Below, in pieces: positions 5,572 through 13,374 of a DNA stretch of 16,211 bases. The translations under genes were made by a program, and so were the position numbers. The notes under the pieces were generated by a model. That model was not told the origin of the DNA, made no database searches, and worked only from the letters and a program-made list of their open reading frames with translations. The stretch covers positions 1-16,211 of the forward strand of contig CAJUOU010000012.1 of NCBI GenBank assembly GCA_910588545.1. Reading direction: 5' to 3'. This DNA is from an uncultured Christensenellaceae bacterium (GTDB lineage: Bacteria > Bacillota > Clostridia > Christensenellales > UBA3700). Numbering within the stretch: the stretch's first letter is position 1; each line of letters opens with the position of its first letter.

Positions 5572-6005
5572 AAATAATATTTGTATGTACAGGTAATACT
5601 TGCAGGTCGCCTATGGCGGAATATCTTATGCGAGACTACTGTAAAAAGAAAAATCTAGCTATTGATGTAGAGTCGAGGGGGCTTGCTTGTTCTAACGGAA
5701 AAGCTATTTCAGACAATTCGTATACTGCATTGCAGCAAATCGGCATCGATGCAAGCGGGCATCGTTCACAAAGTTTTACTTTGCGTGATTTGTTTGAAGC
5801 AGACATAATAATTACAATGACTCAAAGTCATAAAGATGCCATTTTATATCACTTTAAGGCAGGGGACAAAGTTAAAACTTTCGACGAAATGACGGGGGTA
5901 GGACATATTGTCGACCCGTATGGTTTTGGGTTGGATGAATATTTGAAATGCAGGGAGCAAATAGAAAGAGGCATTCCGATTATAGTTCAAAAACTGACAA
6001 AATAG
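5568..6005 (+). CDS. ywlE: Low-molecular-weight phosphatase, probable protein-arginine phosphatase (YwlE-like)
   Basis: A 145-residue cytosolic enzyme. The N-terminal P-loop CTGNTCRS has nucleophile Cys7 and Arg13; the general-acid motif DPYG has Asp116. Residue 11 of the P-loop is Thr, the residue reported in B. subtilis YwlE to favour phospho-arginine over phospho-tyrosine, so an arginine phosphatase that counters a McsB-type kinase is the likely role. Start choice: ATG 5568 overlaps the upstream stop (ATGA) and puts the P-loop at residue 7, as in YwlE; an upstream in-frame ATG at 5517 lies inside ywlC and adds 17 unconserved residues. Phospho-tyrosine activity cannot be excluded. No terminator is evident behind it; only a 5-bp hairpin (6016-6030) is seen. 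Confidence 0.88.
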   Translation: MKIIFVCTGNTCRSPMAEYLMRDYCKKKNLAIDVESRGLACSNGKAISDNSYTALQQIGIDASGHRSQSFTLRDLFEADIIITMTQSHKDAILYHFKAGDKVKTFDEMTGVGHIVDPYGFGLDEYLKCREQIERGIPIIVQKLTK

Positions 6006-6079
6006 TAAACAAATAAGACAGATTGTGTCTAGAATTACTATGGTTTATGATATTTAATGTAAATTTTTTTATCTAACTA

Positions 6080-6108
6080 TTGATAAAAATAAAAAAATGC
6101 TGTATAAT
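6080..6108 (+). promoter_or_regulatory. Promoter of rpiB and probably the ntp operon
   Basis: TTGATA (6080-6085), 17-bp spacer, TATAAT (6103-6108): 11 of 12 consensus positions at optimal spacing. It is the only strong promoter seen between ywlE and the ntp genes, so it probably drives rpiB and, by read-through, the V-ATPase genes. Expected 5' leader is about 38 bases. Confidence 0.7.
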
Positions 6109-6152
6109 GAAATTTAGTAAATATTGGAATTTTTAATATTAGGCGGTGTTAT

Positions 6153-6599
6153 ATGAAGATAGCTATCGGTTGTGACCACGGCGGTTTTGTACTAAAAGAC
6201 AGTGTTATTGATTATTTGAAAAAACAAGGTTTGGAAGTAGTGGATTGCGGTACATATTCAAATGATAGTGTAGACTATCCTATTTTTGGCGAAAAAGTTG
6301 CAAGACTTGTTGCAAAAGGTGCGTGTGATAAAGGTATTGTAATGTGCGGTACAGGCATTGGTATAAGTATTGCGGCGAATAAAGTGAGAGGTATAAGATG
6401 TGCTTTGTGTCATGACGAATATACTGCAAAAATGACTGCTATGCACAATAATTCTAATATTTTGGCTATGGGCGGAAGAGTTGTAAATCCCGAAATGGCA
6501 GTAAAAATAGTAAAAACTTGGCTTGACACTCCTTTTGAGGGTGGCAGACATATAAACAGAGTTAATATGTTTACGGATATTGAAAACAGAGAGGAGTAA
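6153..6599 (+). CDS. rpiB: Ribose-5-phosphate isomerase B
   Basis: Interconverts ribose 5-phosphate and ribulose 5-phosphate in the pentose phosphate pathway (RpiB/LacAB family; some relatives act on allose or galactose phosphates). The 148 residues are family-typical. Seen motifs: GCDHGG (6-11) with Asp8 and His9, the catalytic-loop CGTGIGIS (65-72) with Cys65 matching the E. coli proton-transfer Cys66, and MHNNSN (97-102) with His98 matching His99. The Cys65 form argues for a true RpiB. The SD is weak (GGCGG). The stop is 3 bases before the ATG of ntpF, and the SD of ntpF lies inside the last rpiB codons, so the two are translationally linked. In B. subtilis the homologue (ywlF) follows ywlE, but joining it to a V-ATPase operon is unusual. 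Confidence 0.95.
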   Translation: MKIAIGCDHGGFVLKDSVIDYLKKQGLEVVDCGTYSNDSVDYPIFGEKVARLVAKGACDKGIVMCGTGIGISIAANKVRGIRCALCHDEYTAKMTAMHNNSNILAMGGRVVNPEMAVKIVKTWLDTPFEGGRHINRVNMFTDIENREE

Positions 6600-6602
6600 A
6601 GT

Positions 6603-6923
6603 ATGATTGAAGATTTGTTGCAAGAAATTGTGGCTTTGGAAAAAGAGCAAGACGCAAAAGTCAGAATGAGCGTGCAAGAAAGCAAAGACATCATTTTGAA
6701 AGCCAAGGAAAAAGCAATTCAAATAGATAATGATGCAGACAATAAAATAAAACAAATGTCTGCCGAAAATATTGAAAAAGCAAATAAAGACGCAAAGAAA
6801 AACAGTGACAAGATTATAGCGGATGCGGAGAAAAAGGCCGCTGAAATTATTGCCGTTGCAGAGAAAAACAGCGATAAAATTACCGCCGATATAATTAGGA
6901 GGTTGGAAGTAAGATATGCCTAA
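6603..6923 (+). CDS. ntpF: V-type ATPase peripheral-stalk subunit G/H (NtpF-like)
   Basis: A 106-residue, highly charged, almost wholly helical protein (Lys/Glu/Ala/Asp-rich heptads over about 10-100, no Pro or Gly after the start), as expected for the coiled-coil partner of subunit E in the peripheral stalk that holds the A3B3 head to subunit I. The sequence alone gives little beyond coiled coil; the assignment comes from its first place in a complete ntp cluster and its size. SD AGGAG at 6592-6596 lies within the rpiB stop region, and its end overlaps ntpI by 8 bases, so expression is coupled on both sides. Confidence 0.82.
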   Translation: MIEDLLQEIVALEKEQDAKVRMSVQESKDIILKAKEKAIQIDNDADNKIKQMSAENIEKANKDAKKNSDKIIADAEKKAAEIIAVAEKNSDKITADIIRRLEVRYA

Positions 6924-8961
6924 TGCTAAAATGAAAAAATTAATAGGCATTGGGAATACAAGTGACAGAAAGCAGTTGCTTAAGAGCTTGACCAAACTTG
7001 GTTGCCTTGAAGTTACCGACTGCAAATGTGACTTGCCGGAAAAAAGCCATATAAATGAAAGTGAGTTTGATGAGATTACTTTGAAACTTGCTAAGCTTGA
7101 CTTTGCAAAAGAATTTATAAAGGAACAAAAAGTAGTTATAAACAGCTTGATAAAAAAGAAAGCTTTGGATATAAAACTTGAAAAACCTAATATGCTTGAG
7201 CATAAGCCGGAAATCGATTTTGAAGATTTTTGTAATTCCAAGGAATGGGAGTTTGAAGTTTACGATAAAATTGCTGTTTTAGAGCAAATGAAAAGCGAAC
7301 TTATCGAGTTTAAATCAAAACTTACAAAAGCAAAAAACTTGCTGTCGCAAGTGAATATTTATAAAGACTTAAATTGTAAATTTACTGATTTTAGTGCCAC
7401 TAAATATGCAAATGCCTTTTTGGGACAGTTGCCAAAGTCTAAGGCGGAACAGGCAAAGGAGATAGAAAACTCTTTCCCTGACTGCGTAGTGGAAATTTTA
7501 GGTGAGGGACAAATTGTAGCTTTGGCGGTTTTGTGCTTGAGGGAGAGTAGCGAAGAGATTTTGTCCAAGCTTGCTGATTTGGAATTTGTTCAAAGTAACC
7601 TTAACATAAACGAAGTGCCTAAAACAAAAATTTCCGATTTGGAAATTGAAATAAAACAGTTGGAGTTTGAGATAAATCATGTTGCGGAAGTTGTAGCTAA
7701 AGATTTTATCACAAACGAATTTGACGGAAAATGTAAGCTTTTACAAGACTTTTATAATGTGGAAATGCAAAAATTGCAAACTCAAAAACTTATGGCGGAG
7801 ACAAAAAGCTCCTTTGTATTTGAGTGTTGGTATCCTACAAGCTGTGAGCAAGCAGTTGTGTCCGCATTGGAGGAAAGTCCTCTTGCATTGTATTTTTATA
7901 CAAGAGAGCCTTTGGAGGAGGAAACACCGCCGACATTTACAATGAATAACGGCGTGGTTACATCTTATGAAAGCGTTACAAATATGTTCAGCGTGCCTAA
8001 CTATAATGAGATAGACCCTAATCCTTTTGTAGCATTTTTCTTTATACTATTTTTTGGTGTAATGATTAGTGATGCGGGGTATGGTTTGCTTATGGCATTG
8101 GGTGCGGGTATCGTTCTTGCAATCAAAAAACCGAGAAAGCGTGAGATGAGCCTTGTAAAAATCATTTTTGCAGGCGGTATATCCACAATTATTTGGGGTA
8201 TTTTGTTTGGCGGATACTTTGGTATAGATACAAATGTCATAAACGGTTGGTTTGGTTTGCCTGAGGGCAGTGCATATTGGTATTGGTTCAGTCCTTTGCA
8301 AAAGCCGACTATGATGCTTGCTTTGTCGTTAGGACTAGGTATTTTTCAAATGCTTGTCGGTATGGGAATAAATGCCTACGCGTTATTTAAGGCAAAAAAA
8401 CCTTTTGATGCGATATTCGGAGTATTCAGTTGGTATGTTTTGCTTTTGGGTATTGGTTTGTTTGCAATGGAAGCATTTTTGTTCAAAGGTAACCTTGCAA
8501 TGCGTTACAGTGGAATAGCTATGCTTGCAATCGGATTGGCAGGATTGATGGTTGCTGGTGGTTTGCATAAAAAAGGTGCAAAAATAGTATCGGGTGCGTT
8601 TGGTAACCTATATAGCATAATCAATTTTTTCAGTGATTTGCTAAGTTATACAAGATTGTTTGGTTTGGGCTTGGCAACAGGTGTAATAGCAATGGTATTC
8701 AATCAAATAGCAATGGTTATGATTCAAATTTTGCCTGTAGTCGGATATTTGGTGGCAATATTCTTGTTACTAGTTGGTCACTTGTTTAACATAGCAATTA
8801 ATACTTTGGGTGCTTATGTGCATAACTCAAGGTTGCAATTCGTTGAGTTTTTCGGTAAATTTTATGAGGGCGGCGGCAAGTTGTTTGTGCCACTTGGAAG
8901 TGCAATGAAAAACTATAACTTTACCATAGAGCCTGCTATGGATGTAAAGGTAAAAAAGTAA
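6916..8961 (+). CDS. ntpI: V-type ATPase subunit I (a subunit, ion-channel stator)
   Basis: A 681-residue membrane stator subunit that forms the half-channels beside the c ring. Residues 1 to about 350 are the cytoplasmic domain with long charged helices; about 370-655 contain roughly seven or eight membrane segments. Hallmarks: FFGVMISDAGYGLL in the first membrane hairpin and SYTRLFGLGLATGVIA, whose Arg580 is the essential arginine facing the c-subunit carboxylate. The C-terminal EFFGKFYEGGGKLFVPL (about 646-662) is typical. The start overlaps ntpF by 8 bases; the MKKL at residue 6 matches the usual family N-terminus. Followed by a 136-base gap before ntpK. Confidence 0.95.
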   Translation: MPNAKMKKLIGIGNTSDRKQLLKSLTKLGCLEVTDCKCDLPEKSHINESEFDEITLKLAKLDFAKEFIKEQKVVINSLIKKKALDIKLEKPNMLEHKPEIDFEDFCNSKEWEFEVYDKIAVLEQMKSELIEFKSKLTKAKNLLSQVNIYKDLNCKFTDFSATKYANAFLGQLPKSKAEQAKEIENSFPDCVVEILGEGQIVALAVLCLRESSEEILSKLADLEFVQSNLNINEVPKTKISDLEIEIKQLEFEINHVAEVVAKDFITNEFDGKCKLLQDFYNVEMQKLQTQKLMAETKSSFVFECWYPTSCEQAVVSALEESPLALYFYTREPLEEETPPTFTMNNGVVTSYESVTNMFSVPNYNEIDPNPFVAFFFILFFGVMISDAGYGLLMALGAGIVLAIKKPRKREMSLVKIIFAGGISTIIWGILFGGYFGIDTNVINGWFGLPEGSAYWYWFSPLQKPTMMLALSLGLGIFQMLVGMGINAYALFKAKKPFDAIFGVFSWYVLLLGIGLFAMEAFLFKGNLAMRYSGIAMLAIGLAGLMVAGGLHKKGAKIVSGAFGNLYSIINFFSDLLSYTRLFGLGLATGVIAMVFNQIAMVMIQILPVVGYLVAIFLLLVGHLFNIAINTLGAYVHNSRLQFVEFFGKFYEGGGKLFVPLGSAMKNYNFTIEPAMDVKVKK

Positions 8962-9097
8962 AAAACACTTCAAAAATCGATATTAATGCTGCTGTTATAT
9001 GATAAAAAAAGTAGGAATAGTTAAAGCATTAAACAATAAATGATAATTATATAAATTATATATTATAAAAACAACTCAAATTTAGGAGGAGTAAAGA
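8962..9097. promoter_or_regulatory. Intra-operon leader before ntpK with AT dyad and strong SD
   Basis: One of the two long gaps in the otherwise overlapping ntp cluster. It contains a perfect AT-only dyad, ATAATT (9043-9048) and AATTAT (9054-9059), and the best SD of the operon, AGGAGG (9084-9089), 8 bases before the ATG. No convincing promoter pair or U-tract terminator is present. It may be a translation-enhancing or RNA-processing leader that raises c-subunit output. Confidence 0.4.
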
Positions 9098-9571
9098 ATG
9101 AGTTTAGGAATATTTTATGCAATTTTAGGTGCAGCACTTGCAGCCGTATTTGCAGGAATCGGTTCTGCAGTTGGCGTAGGCTTGGCAGGACAAGCAGCAG
9201 CAGGACTTACTGCAGAAGACCCTGATAAGTTTTCAAAAGCTTTGATTTTGGAATTGCTTCCCGGTACTCAAGGTATTTATGGATTGATAATTGCATTTAT
9301 CGTATTCATTAAAATCAATTTGTTTGGAGAAATGGCAACTTTAACAGATGGTCAAGGTTTGGCTATTATGGCAGGATGTTTACCAATGGCAATCGTTGGT
9401 TTGATTTCCGGTATCTACCAAGGTAAAGTTGCGGCAAGCAACATAGCAATGATAGCAAAAAGACCTGAAGCTTTTGGTAAAGGTATTACTATTACAGCAA
9501 TGGTTGAGACTTACGCATTGCTAGCTTTGTTGATTTCTTTCCTAGCTGTATTTATGTTTAACATTGGTTAA
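9098..9571 (+). CDS. ntpK: V-type ATPase c subunit (proteolipid, NtpK), Na+-type
   Basis: A 157-residue, four-helix double-hairpin proteolipid forming the rotating membrane ring. Ion-site residues known from E. hirae NtpK (Leu61, Thr64, Gln65, Tyr68, Gln110, Glu139) are all present here as Leu54, Thr57, Gln58 and Tyr61 (LLPGTQGIY), Gln108 (GIYQGKVAA) and the carboxylate Glu137 (AMVETYALL). This favours Na+ as coupling ion. Only the second hairpin carries the glutamate, as in the 16-kDa type. Compared with E. hirae the loop between helices 2 and 3 (about 75-88) is longer by about five residues. The unusually strong SD fits the need for about ten copies per complex. ntpE begins 10 bases downstream. 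Confidence 0.96.
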   Translation: MSLGIFYAILGAALAAVFAGIGSAVGVGLAGQAAAGLTAEDPDKFSKALILELLPGTQGIYGLIIAFIVFIKINLFGEMATLTDGQGLAIMAGCLPMAIVGLISGIYQGKVAASNIAMIAKRPEAFGKGITITAMVETYALLALLISFLAVFMFNIG

Positions 9572-9581
9572 GGAATAATTT

Positions 9582-10169
9582 ATGAATAGCAGTAAAGTTA
9601 TTTTAGACAAAATTATCAGTGATAACAGTGCGATTATAGATGAAAATCTTAAACGTGCCAATGATAATGCAAATGAGATTATCGCAAAAGCGTCCGAGGC
9701 TGCGGATGCTAAAGTTGCTGTATTTAAAAGTGGTATGAAGGCTACTTATGACGAGATTTTAAGGCGCAATGAAGTAGTAAGCACACTTGATGGCAAAAAG
9801 ATATTAATGAATGCAAAAGCAAAAGCGGTAGACGATTTGTTTGCAAAAGCGTTGGATGAAATTGCAGGTATGGATAAAAAGAAGTATCTTGCGATTATTG
9901 AAAATATTTTGAAAAAGTTTGCGGAAGACGGAGATGTGGTTATCATTTCCGAGGTAGATAAAGGCAGAGTGACTCAAAAGTTTATCGACGATACCGCTAA
10001 AAAATTAGGAATTAAACTTACACTTTCAAAAGAGTTGGGCAATTTTCACGGTGGTGTGATTTTGTCGGGCAAAAATTCCGACAAAAATTTGTCTTTCGAT
10101 ATGGAACTTATGAGTATAAAAGAAGAGTGCGAAACACAAATTGCAGATATGCTATTTGAGGAGAAATAA
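9582..10169 (+). CDS. ntpE: V-type ATPase subunit E (peripheral stalk)
   Basis: A 195-residue protein. Residues 1 to about 85 are a charged helix with regular Ala/Lys/Glu heptads; about 95-195 form the globular head-binding domain with VVIISEVDKG and the conserved LGNFHGGVILSG (about 156-167; subunit E family pattern GGxxL), ending in a helix. It pairs with the ntpF product to form the stalk that fixes the catalytic head. SD AAGGA sits over the ntpK stop (9570-9574). The last base of its stop codon is the first base of the ntpC start (TAATG), so translation is coupled. Confidence 0.92.
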   Translation: MNSSKVILDKIISDNSAIIDENLKRANDNANEIIAKASEAADAKVAVFKSGMKATYDEILRRNEVVSTLDGKKILMNAKAKAVDDLFAKALDEIAGMDKKKYLAIIENILKKFAEDGDVVIISEVDKGRVTQKFIDDTAKKLGIKLTLSKELGNFHGGVILSGKNSDKNLSFDMELMSIKEECETQIADMLFEEK

Positions 10170-11173
10170 TGGCAGGTCAAAGTTTAATCTATTCGAATGC
10201 AAGAGTTAAAGCTATGGAAAACAGTCTTTTGACTAGCGAAAAGATTACCCGAATGGCGTATTCGGATAACTTGCTCGATGCTGTCAAAATATTGTACGAA
10301 AGTAACTACGGCGGCGGTACCACTGTAGACAATCCGTATGCTTATGGCGAAATTTTGCTGATGGAAGAAAAAAGGGTGGTCGATTTTGTAAGGGAGGCAA
10401 TGCCCGATAAAAGCGGACTTCAAACCTTGCTTGTTGTTAACGACTATCATAATGCAAAATGTTATTTGAAAGGTAAATTTGCAAAAGATTTGGACTTGAG
10501 CCTTATGTTGTTGCCTGCGGGTAACATCGATTTGGAACTGCTTGAGGAAAGTATTCAAAAAGAAGATTTGACAAAACTGCCACAGGATATGGCTGATGCT
10601 GTTAAGGGAATCGAAGAGGTTGCACGCGAGGAAAAAGTTAGTCCTAGATTTATCGATATTACTTTGGATAAGGCAATGTACAAGGATATTTTATCCGCGC
10701 TTAAAAAAGCCAATGTAAAAAGTTTGACAAAGTATTGGACTGCAAATATTGATTTTATAAATGTAAGCACAATGCTTAGGTGTAAAAGGCTTGATGCGGA
10801 CATAACTTTTTTAAAGGAAAATTTAATTGTAGGCGGAGAGATAAACGATTACATTTTGGAAGGGCTATATAAGGAAAGCTATGATATAGTTGCGGAGAAA
10901 CTTAAATATACCACTATCGGAGAAATTATTGCTGTAGGCGTAAATGAAATAAAATCTGGCAAGGCTTTGGTAGAATATGAAGTTTTGTGGGACAATTACT
11001 TGCTTAATATCTTTAAGGAAGACAGGGCGGATGTATTTTCCGTTGCACCTATTGCAGGCTTTTATATTGCGAAAAAGATTGAACTTAAAATGGTAAGAAT
11101 GATATTGACTTGCTTGAAAAATCGTGCGGATTTGCAAAGTATCAAAGCAAGACTGAGAGGATTCTATGCGTAA
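10169..11173 (+). CDS. ntpC: V-type ATPase subunit C (d subunit, central-rotor socket)
   Basis: A 334-residue soluble, mostly helical protein that sits on the c ring and receives the central axle. Family features: N-terminal YSNARVKAMENSLL, the DNPYAYGEILLMEE segment (about 50-63), YHNAKCYLKGKF (about 92-103) and the C-terminal EIKSGKALVEYEVLWDN region followed by FYIAKKIELKMVRMI and RARLRGFY-type ending. Length is slightly under the usual 330-350. Starts on the last base of the ntpE stop (TAATG) and overlaps ntpG by 8 bases. Confidence 0.94.
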   Translation: MAGQSLIYSNARVKAMENSLLTSEKITRMAYSDNLLDAVKILYESNYGGGTTVDNPYAYGEILLMEEKRVVDFVREAMPDKSGLQTLLVVNDYHNAKCYLKGKFAKDLDLSLMLLPAGNIDLELLEESIQKEDLTKLPQDMADAVKGIEEVAREEKVSPRFIDITLDKAMYKDILSALKKANVKSLTKYWTANIDFINVSTMLRCKRLDADITFLKENLIVGGEINDYILEGLYKESYDIVAEKLKYTTIGEIIAVGVNEIKSGKALVEYEVLWDNYLLNIFKEDRADVFSVAPIAGFYIAKKIELKMVRMILTCLKNRADLQSIKARLRGFYA

Positions 11174-11486
11174 AGAAAAAATAGCCGTATTAGGCGATAG
11201 CGATATAACGCTTGCATTTAAAGCAATTGGTATGGATGTTTACAATGCAAACTCCGTGGGCGAGGCGAGCGAAAAATTAAGACTTCTTGCAAGAAATTAT
11301 TCGGTAATTTTTATAACTGAAGATTTGGCCGTGCAAATCGAGGAGCAAATTGCAAAGTATAGGAACAGAACATATCCCGCAATTATTCCAATTCCGTCAT
11401 CAAACGGTACAACGGGGTATGGTGTACAAAATATCAAAAAGGACGTGGAAAAAGCTGTCGGAACAGATATTTTGTTTAAAGATTAG
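11166..11486 (+). CDS. ntpG: V-type ATPase subunit F (NtpG, central stalk)
   Basis: A 106-residue Rossmann-like small subunit that binds the D subunit in the central axle. Seen: IAVLGDSDITLAFKAIGMDV (6-25; family pattern GDxDTxxxFxLxG), YSVIFITEDLA (46-56) and the PAIIPIPSSNG strand-turn (about 71-81). The family-typical C-terminal helix covers about 86-104. The start overlaps ntpC by 8 bases. It is followed by a 124-base gap before ntpA, the second break in the otherwise tight cluster. Confidence 0.92.
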   Translation: MRKEKIAVLGDSDITLAFKAIGMDVYNANSVGEASEKLRLLARNYSVIFITEDLAVQIEEQIAKYRNRTYPAIIPIPSSNGTTGYGVQNIKKDVEKAVGTDILFKD

Positions 11487-11610
11487 CAAATAAAATCAAG
11501 CGGAATTACTATCTATTTGATTTGCAAATATAAAATTGCGATAAATATATTTAATATTTAGATAAATGTGTGCCATAATTGGCGATTTTGAGAAAAAGTG
11601 AGGGTATCCA
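11487..11610. other. Intra-operon gap between ntpG and ntpA
   Basis: It contains a 7-bp AT-rich dyad (AAATCAA and TTGATTT, about 11493-11525) without a T tract, a putative promoter (listed separately) and the ntpA SD GAGGG just before the ATG. It separates the rotor/stalk genes from the catalytic genes ntpABD. Confidence 0.4.
11551..11579 (+). promoter_or_regulatory. Possible internal promoter for ntpABD
   Basis: TTAATA (11551-11556), 17-bp spacer, CATAAT (11574-11579): 9 of 12 consensus positions at ideal spacing, with an expected start near 11586 and ATG at 11611. AT-richness makes chance matches common, so this is only a candidate. Confidence 0.3.
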
Positions 11611-13374
11611 ATGAGTGATGGAAAAATTATAAAAGTATCAGGTCCATTGATTGTTGCGGAAAATATGCACGACTGTAAAATGTTTGACGTAGTGCGTGTG
11701 TCAAGCAAAAATCTTATCGGCGAAGTAATCGAATTAAGAGGAGATAAAGCATCAATTCAGGTTTACGAGGAAACAAGCGGACTTGGTGCGGGAGAAATTG
11801 TAAAGACTACGGGCGAGCCTTTGTCTGTAGAGCTTGGCCCGGGTTTGCTTGAAGGTATGTATGACGGTATTCAAAGACCGCTTGACAAACTGCTTGAGGC
11901 GTCCGGGGACAGGATTTCCAGCGGTGTGGATATGCCTGCTTTGAATTATGAAAAATTATGGGATTTTGTACCTGCTATGAAAGTCGGCGATAAAGTTGTC
12001 AGCGGAGATATTATCGGCAGCGTACAGGAAAATACAATATTCAATCATAAAATACTTGTACCAAACGGAGTAGAGGGCGAAATTTTAGAGATTAAAAGCG
12101 GGCAATTTACCGTAAAAGATAGTATAGCCGTTGTTAAAACTTCCAAAGGTAACAAGGAAATTACAATGATGCAAAAATGGCCTGTCAGAAAGGGCAGACC
12201 TTACAAGACAAAAATGTCGCCAAACAAGCCGCTTATCAGCGGACAAAGGGTTATCGATACATTTTTTCCTGTTGCCAAAGGCGGTTGCGCTTGTGTACCT
12301 GGACCATTTGGTAGCGGTAAAACAGTAGTGCAACATCAGCTTGCAAAATGGGCGGATGCAGATATAATCGTGTATGTTGGTTGTGGCGAGCGTGGTAACG
12401 AAATGACGGACGTTTTAAACGAGTTCCCTGAGCTTATCGACCCTAAGACAGGCGAATCGTTGATGAAAAGAACAGTACTTATTGCAAATACTTCGGATAT
12501 GCCCGTTGCAGCGCGTGAGGCAAGTATTTATACGGGTATTACTATTGCTGAGTATTTTAGAGACCAAGGTTACAATGTTGCTATTATGGCGGATTCTTCC
12601 TCAAGATGGGCGGAGGCATTGCGTGAAATGTCAGGTCGATTGGAAGAAATGCCGGGCGAAGAGGGCTATCCTGCATACTTGTCTTCGAGACTTGCAGAGT
12701 ATTATGAGAGAGCAGGTATAGTAAAAACATTGGGTACGGATGAAAGAACAGGTTCAATTACAGCCATTTCGGCAGTATCTCCTCCGGGGGGTGACTTGTC
12801 AGAGCCTGTATCGCAAGCGACTTTGCGTATTGTAAAAGTTTTTTGGGGTTTATCGGCATCACTTGCTTACAAAAGACATTTCCCTGCAATCGATTGGCTT
12901 ACAAGTTATTCGTTGTATGACGATAGATTGTCCGATTGGTATAAGGAAAATGTAGACGAAAATTGGTCAACATATCGTGGTCGTGCGCTTAAGATTTTGC
13001 AGGAAGAGGCAAATTTGGACGAAATCGTACGATTGGTAGGCGTGGATGCATTGTCCCCTAAAGACAGAATGATTATGGAAACAGCTAAGTCTATCCGTGA
13101 GGATTATTTGCATCAAGATGCTTTCCACGAAGTTGATACTTACGCAACGCTTAAAAAGCAATGCACTATGCTAAAGCTTATTTTGGAGGCGCATGATTTG
13201 GCTATTAAGGCTGTGGAAGAAGATGTGGAAGTAGACGAAATTTTGGAATTGCCTGCAAGAGAGGCTATAAGTCGTTCAAAATATATTGAAGAAAATAATT
13301 TGGCTAAGTTTGATGAGCTTTCCAAACAAATGGCGGATGAAATAGAAACCCTTATTTCCGAAGGAGAGTTATAA
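11611..13374 (+). CDS. ntpA: V-type ATPase catalytic subunit A
   Basis: 587 residues; hydrolyses (or makes) ATP in the A3B3 head. The Walker A loop GPFGSGKT is at 231-238 with Lys237 and Thr238; GCGERGNEMTDVL (about 257-269) carries the family glutamate near the gamma-phosphate, and AIMADSSSRWAEALRE (about 325-340) is the Walker B region. PGEEGYPAYL and SAVSPPGGDLSEPV are further hallmarks. The non-homologous bulge domain that distinguishes A from F-type beta lies at about 110-190. The start matches the usual GKIIKVSGPL opening; length is normal. The stop overlaps the ntpB start by one base (TAATG), giving coupled 1:1 synthesis of A and B. Confidence 0.97.
   Translation: MSDGKIIKVSGPLIVAENMHDCKMFDVVRVSSKNLIGEVIELRGDKASIQVYEETSGLGAGEIVKTTGEPLSVELGPGLLEGMYDGIQRPLDKLLEASGDRISSGVDMPALNYEKLWDFVPAMKVGDKVVSGDIIGSVQENTIFNHKILVPNGVEGEILEIKSGQFTVKDSIAVVKTSKGNKEITMMQKWPVRKGRPYKTKMSPNKPLISGQRVIDTFFPVAKGGCACVPGPFGSGKTVVQHQLAKWADADIIVYVGCGERGNEMTDVLNEFPELIDPKTGESLMKRTVLIANTSDMPVAAREASIYTGITIAEYFRDQGYNVAIMADSSSRWAEALREMSGRLEEMPGEEGYPAYLSSRLAEYYERAGIVKTLGTDERTGSITAISAVSPPGGDLSEPVSQATLRIVKVFWGLSASLAYKRHFPAIDWLTSYSLYDDRLSDWYKENVDENWSTYRGRALKILQEEANLDEIVRLVGVDALSPKDRMIMETAKSIREDYLHQDAFHEVDTYATLKKQCTMLKLILEAHDLAIKAVEEDVEVDEILELPAREAISRSKYIEENNLAKFDELSKQMADEIETLISEGEL

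Noticed and set aside
6016..6030. Small hairpin AGACA-GATTG-TGTCT after ywlE
   Set aside because: The stem is only 5 bp and no T tract follows, so it does not qualify as a terminator.
6258..7241. Long minus-strand frame of 327 codons
   Set aside because: Antisense to rpiB, ntpF and ntpI, Phe/Ser/Cys/Ile-rich, with no family signature or SD.
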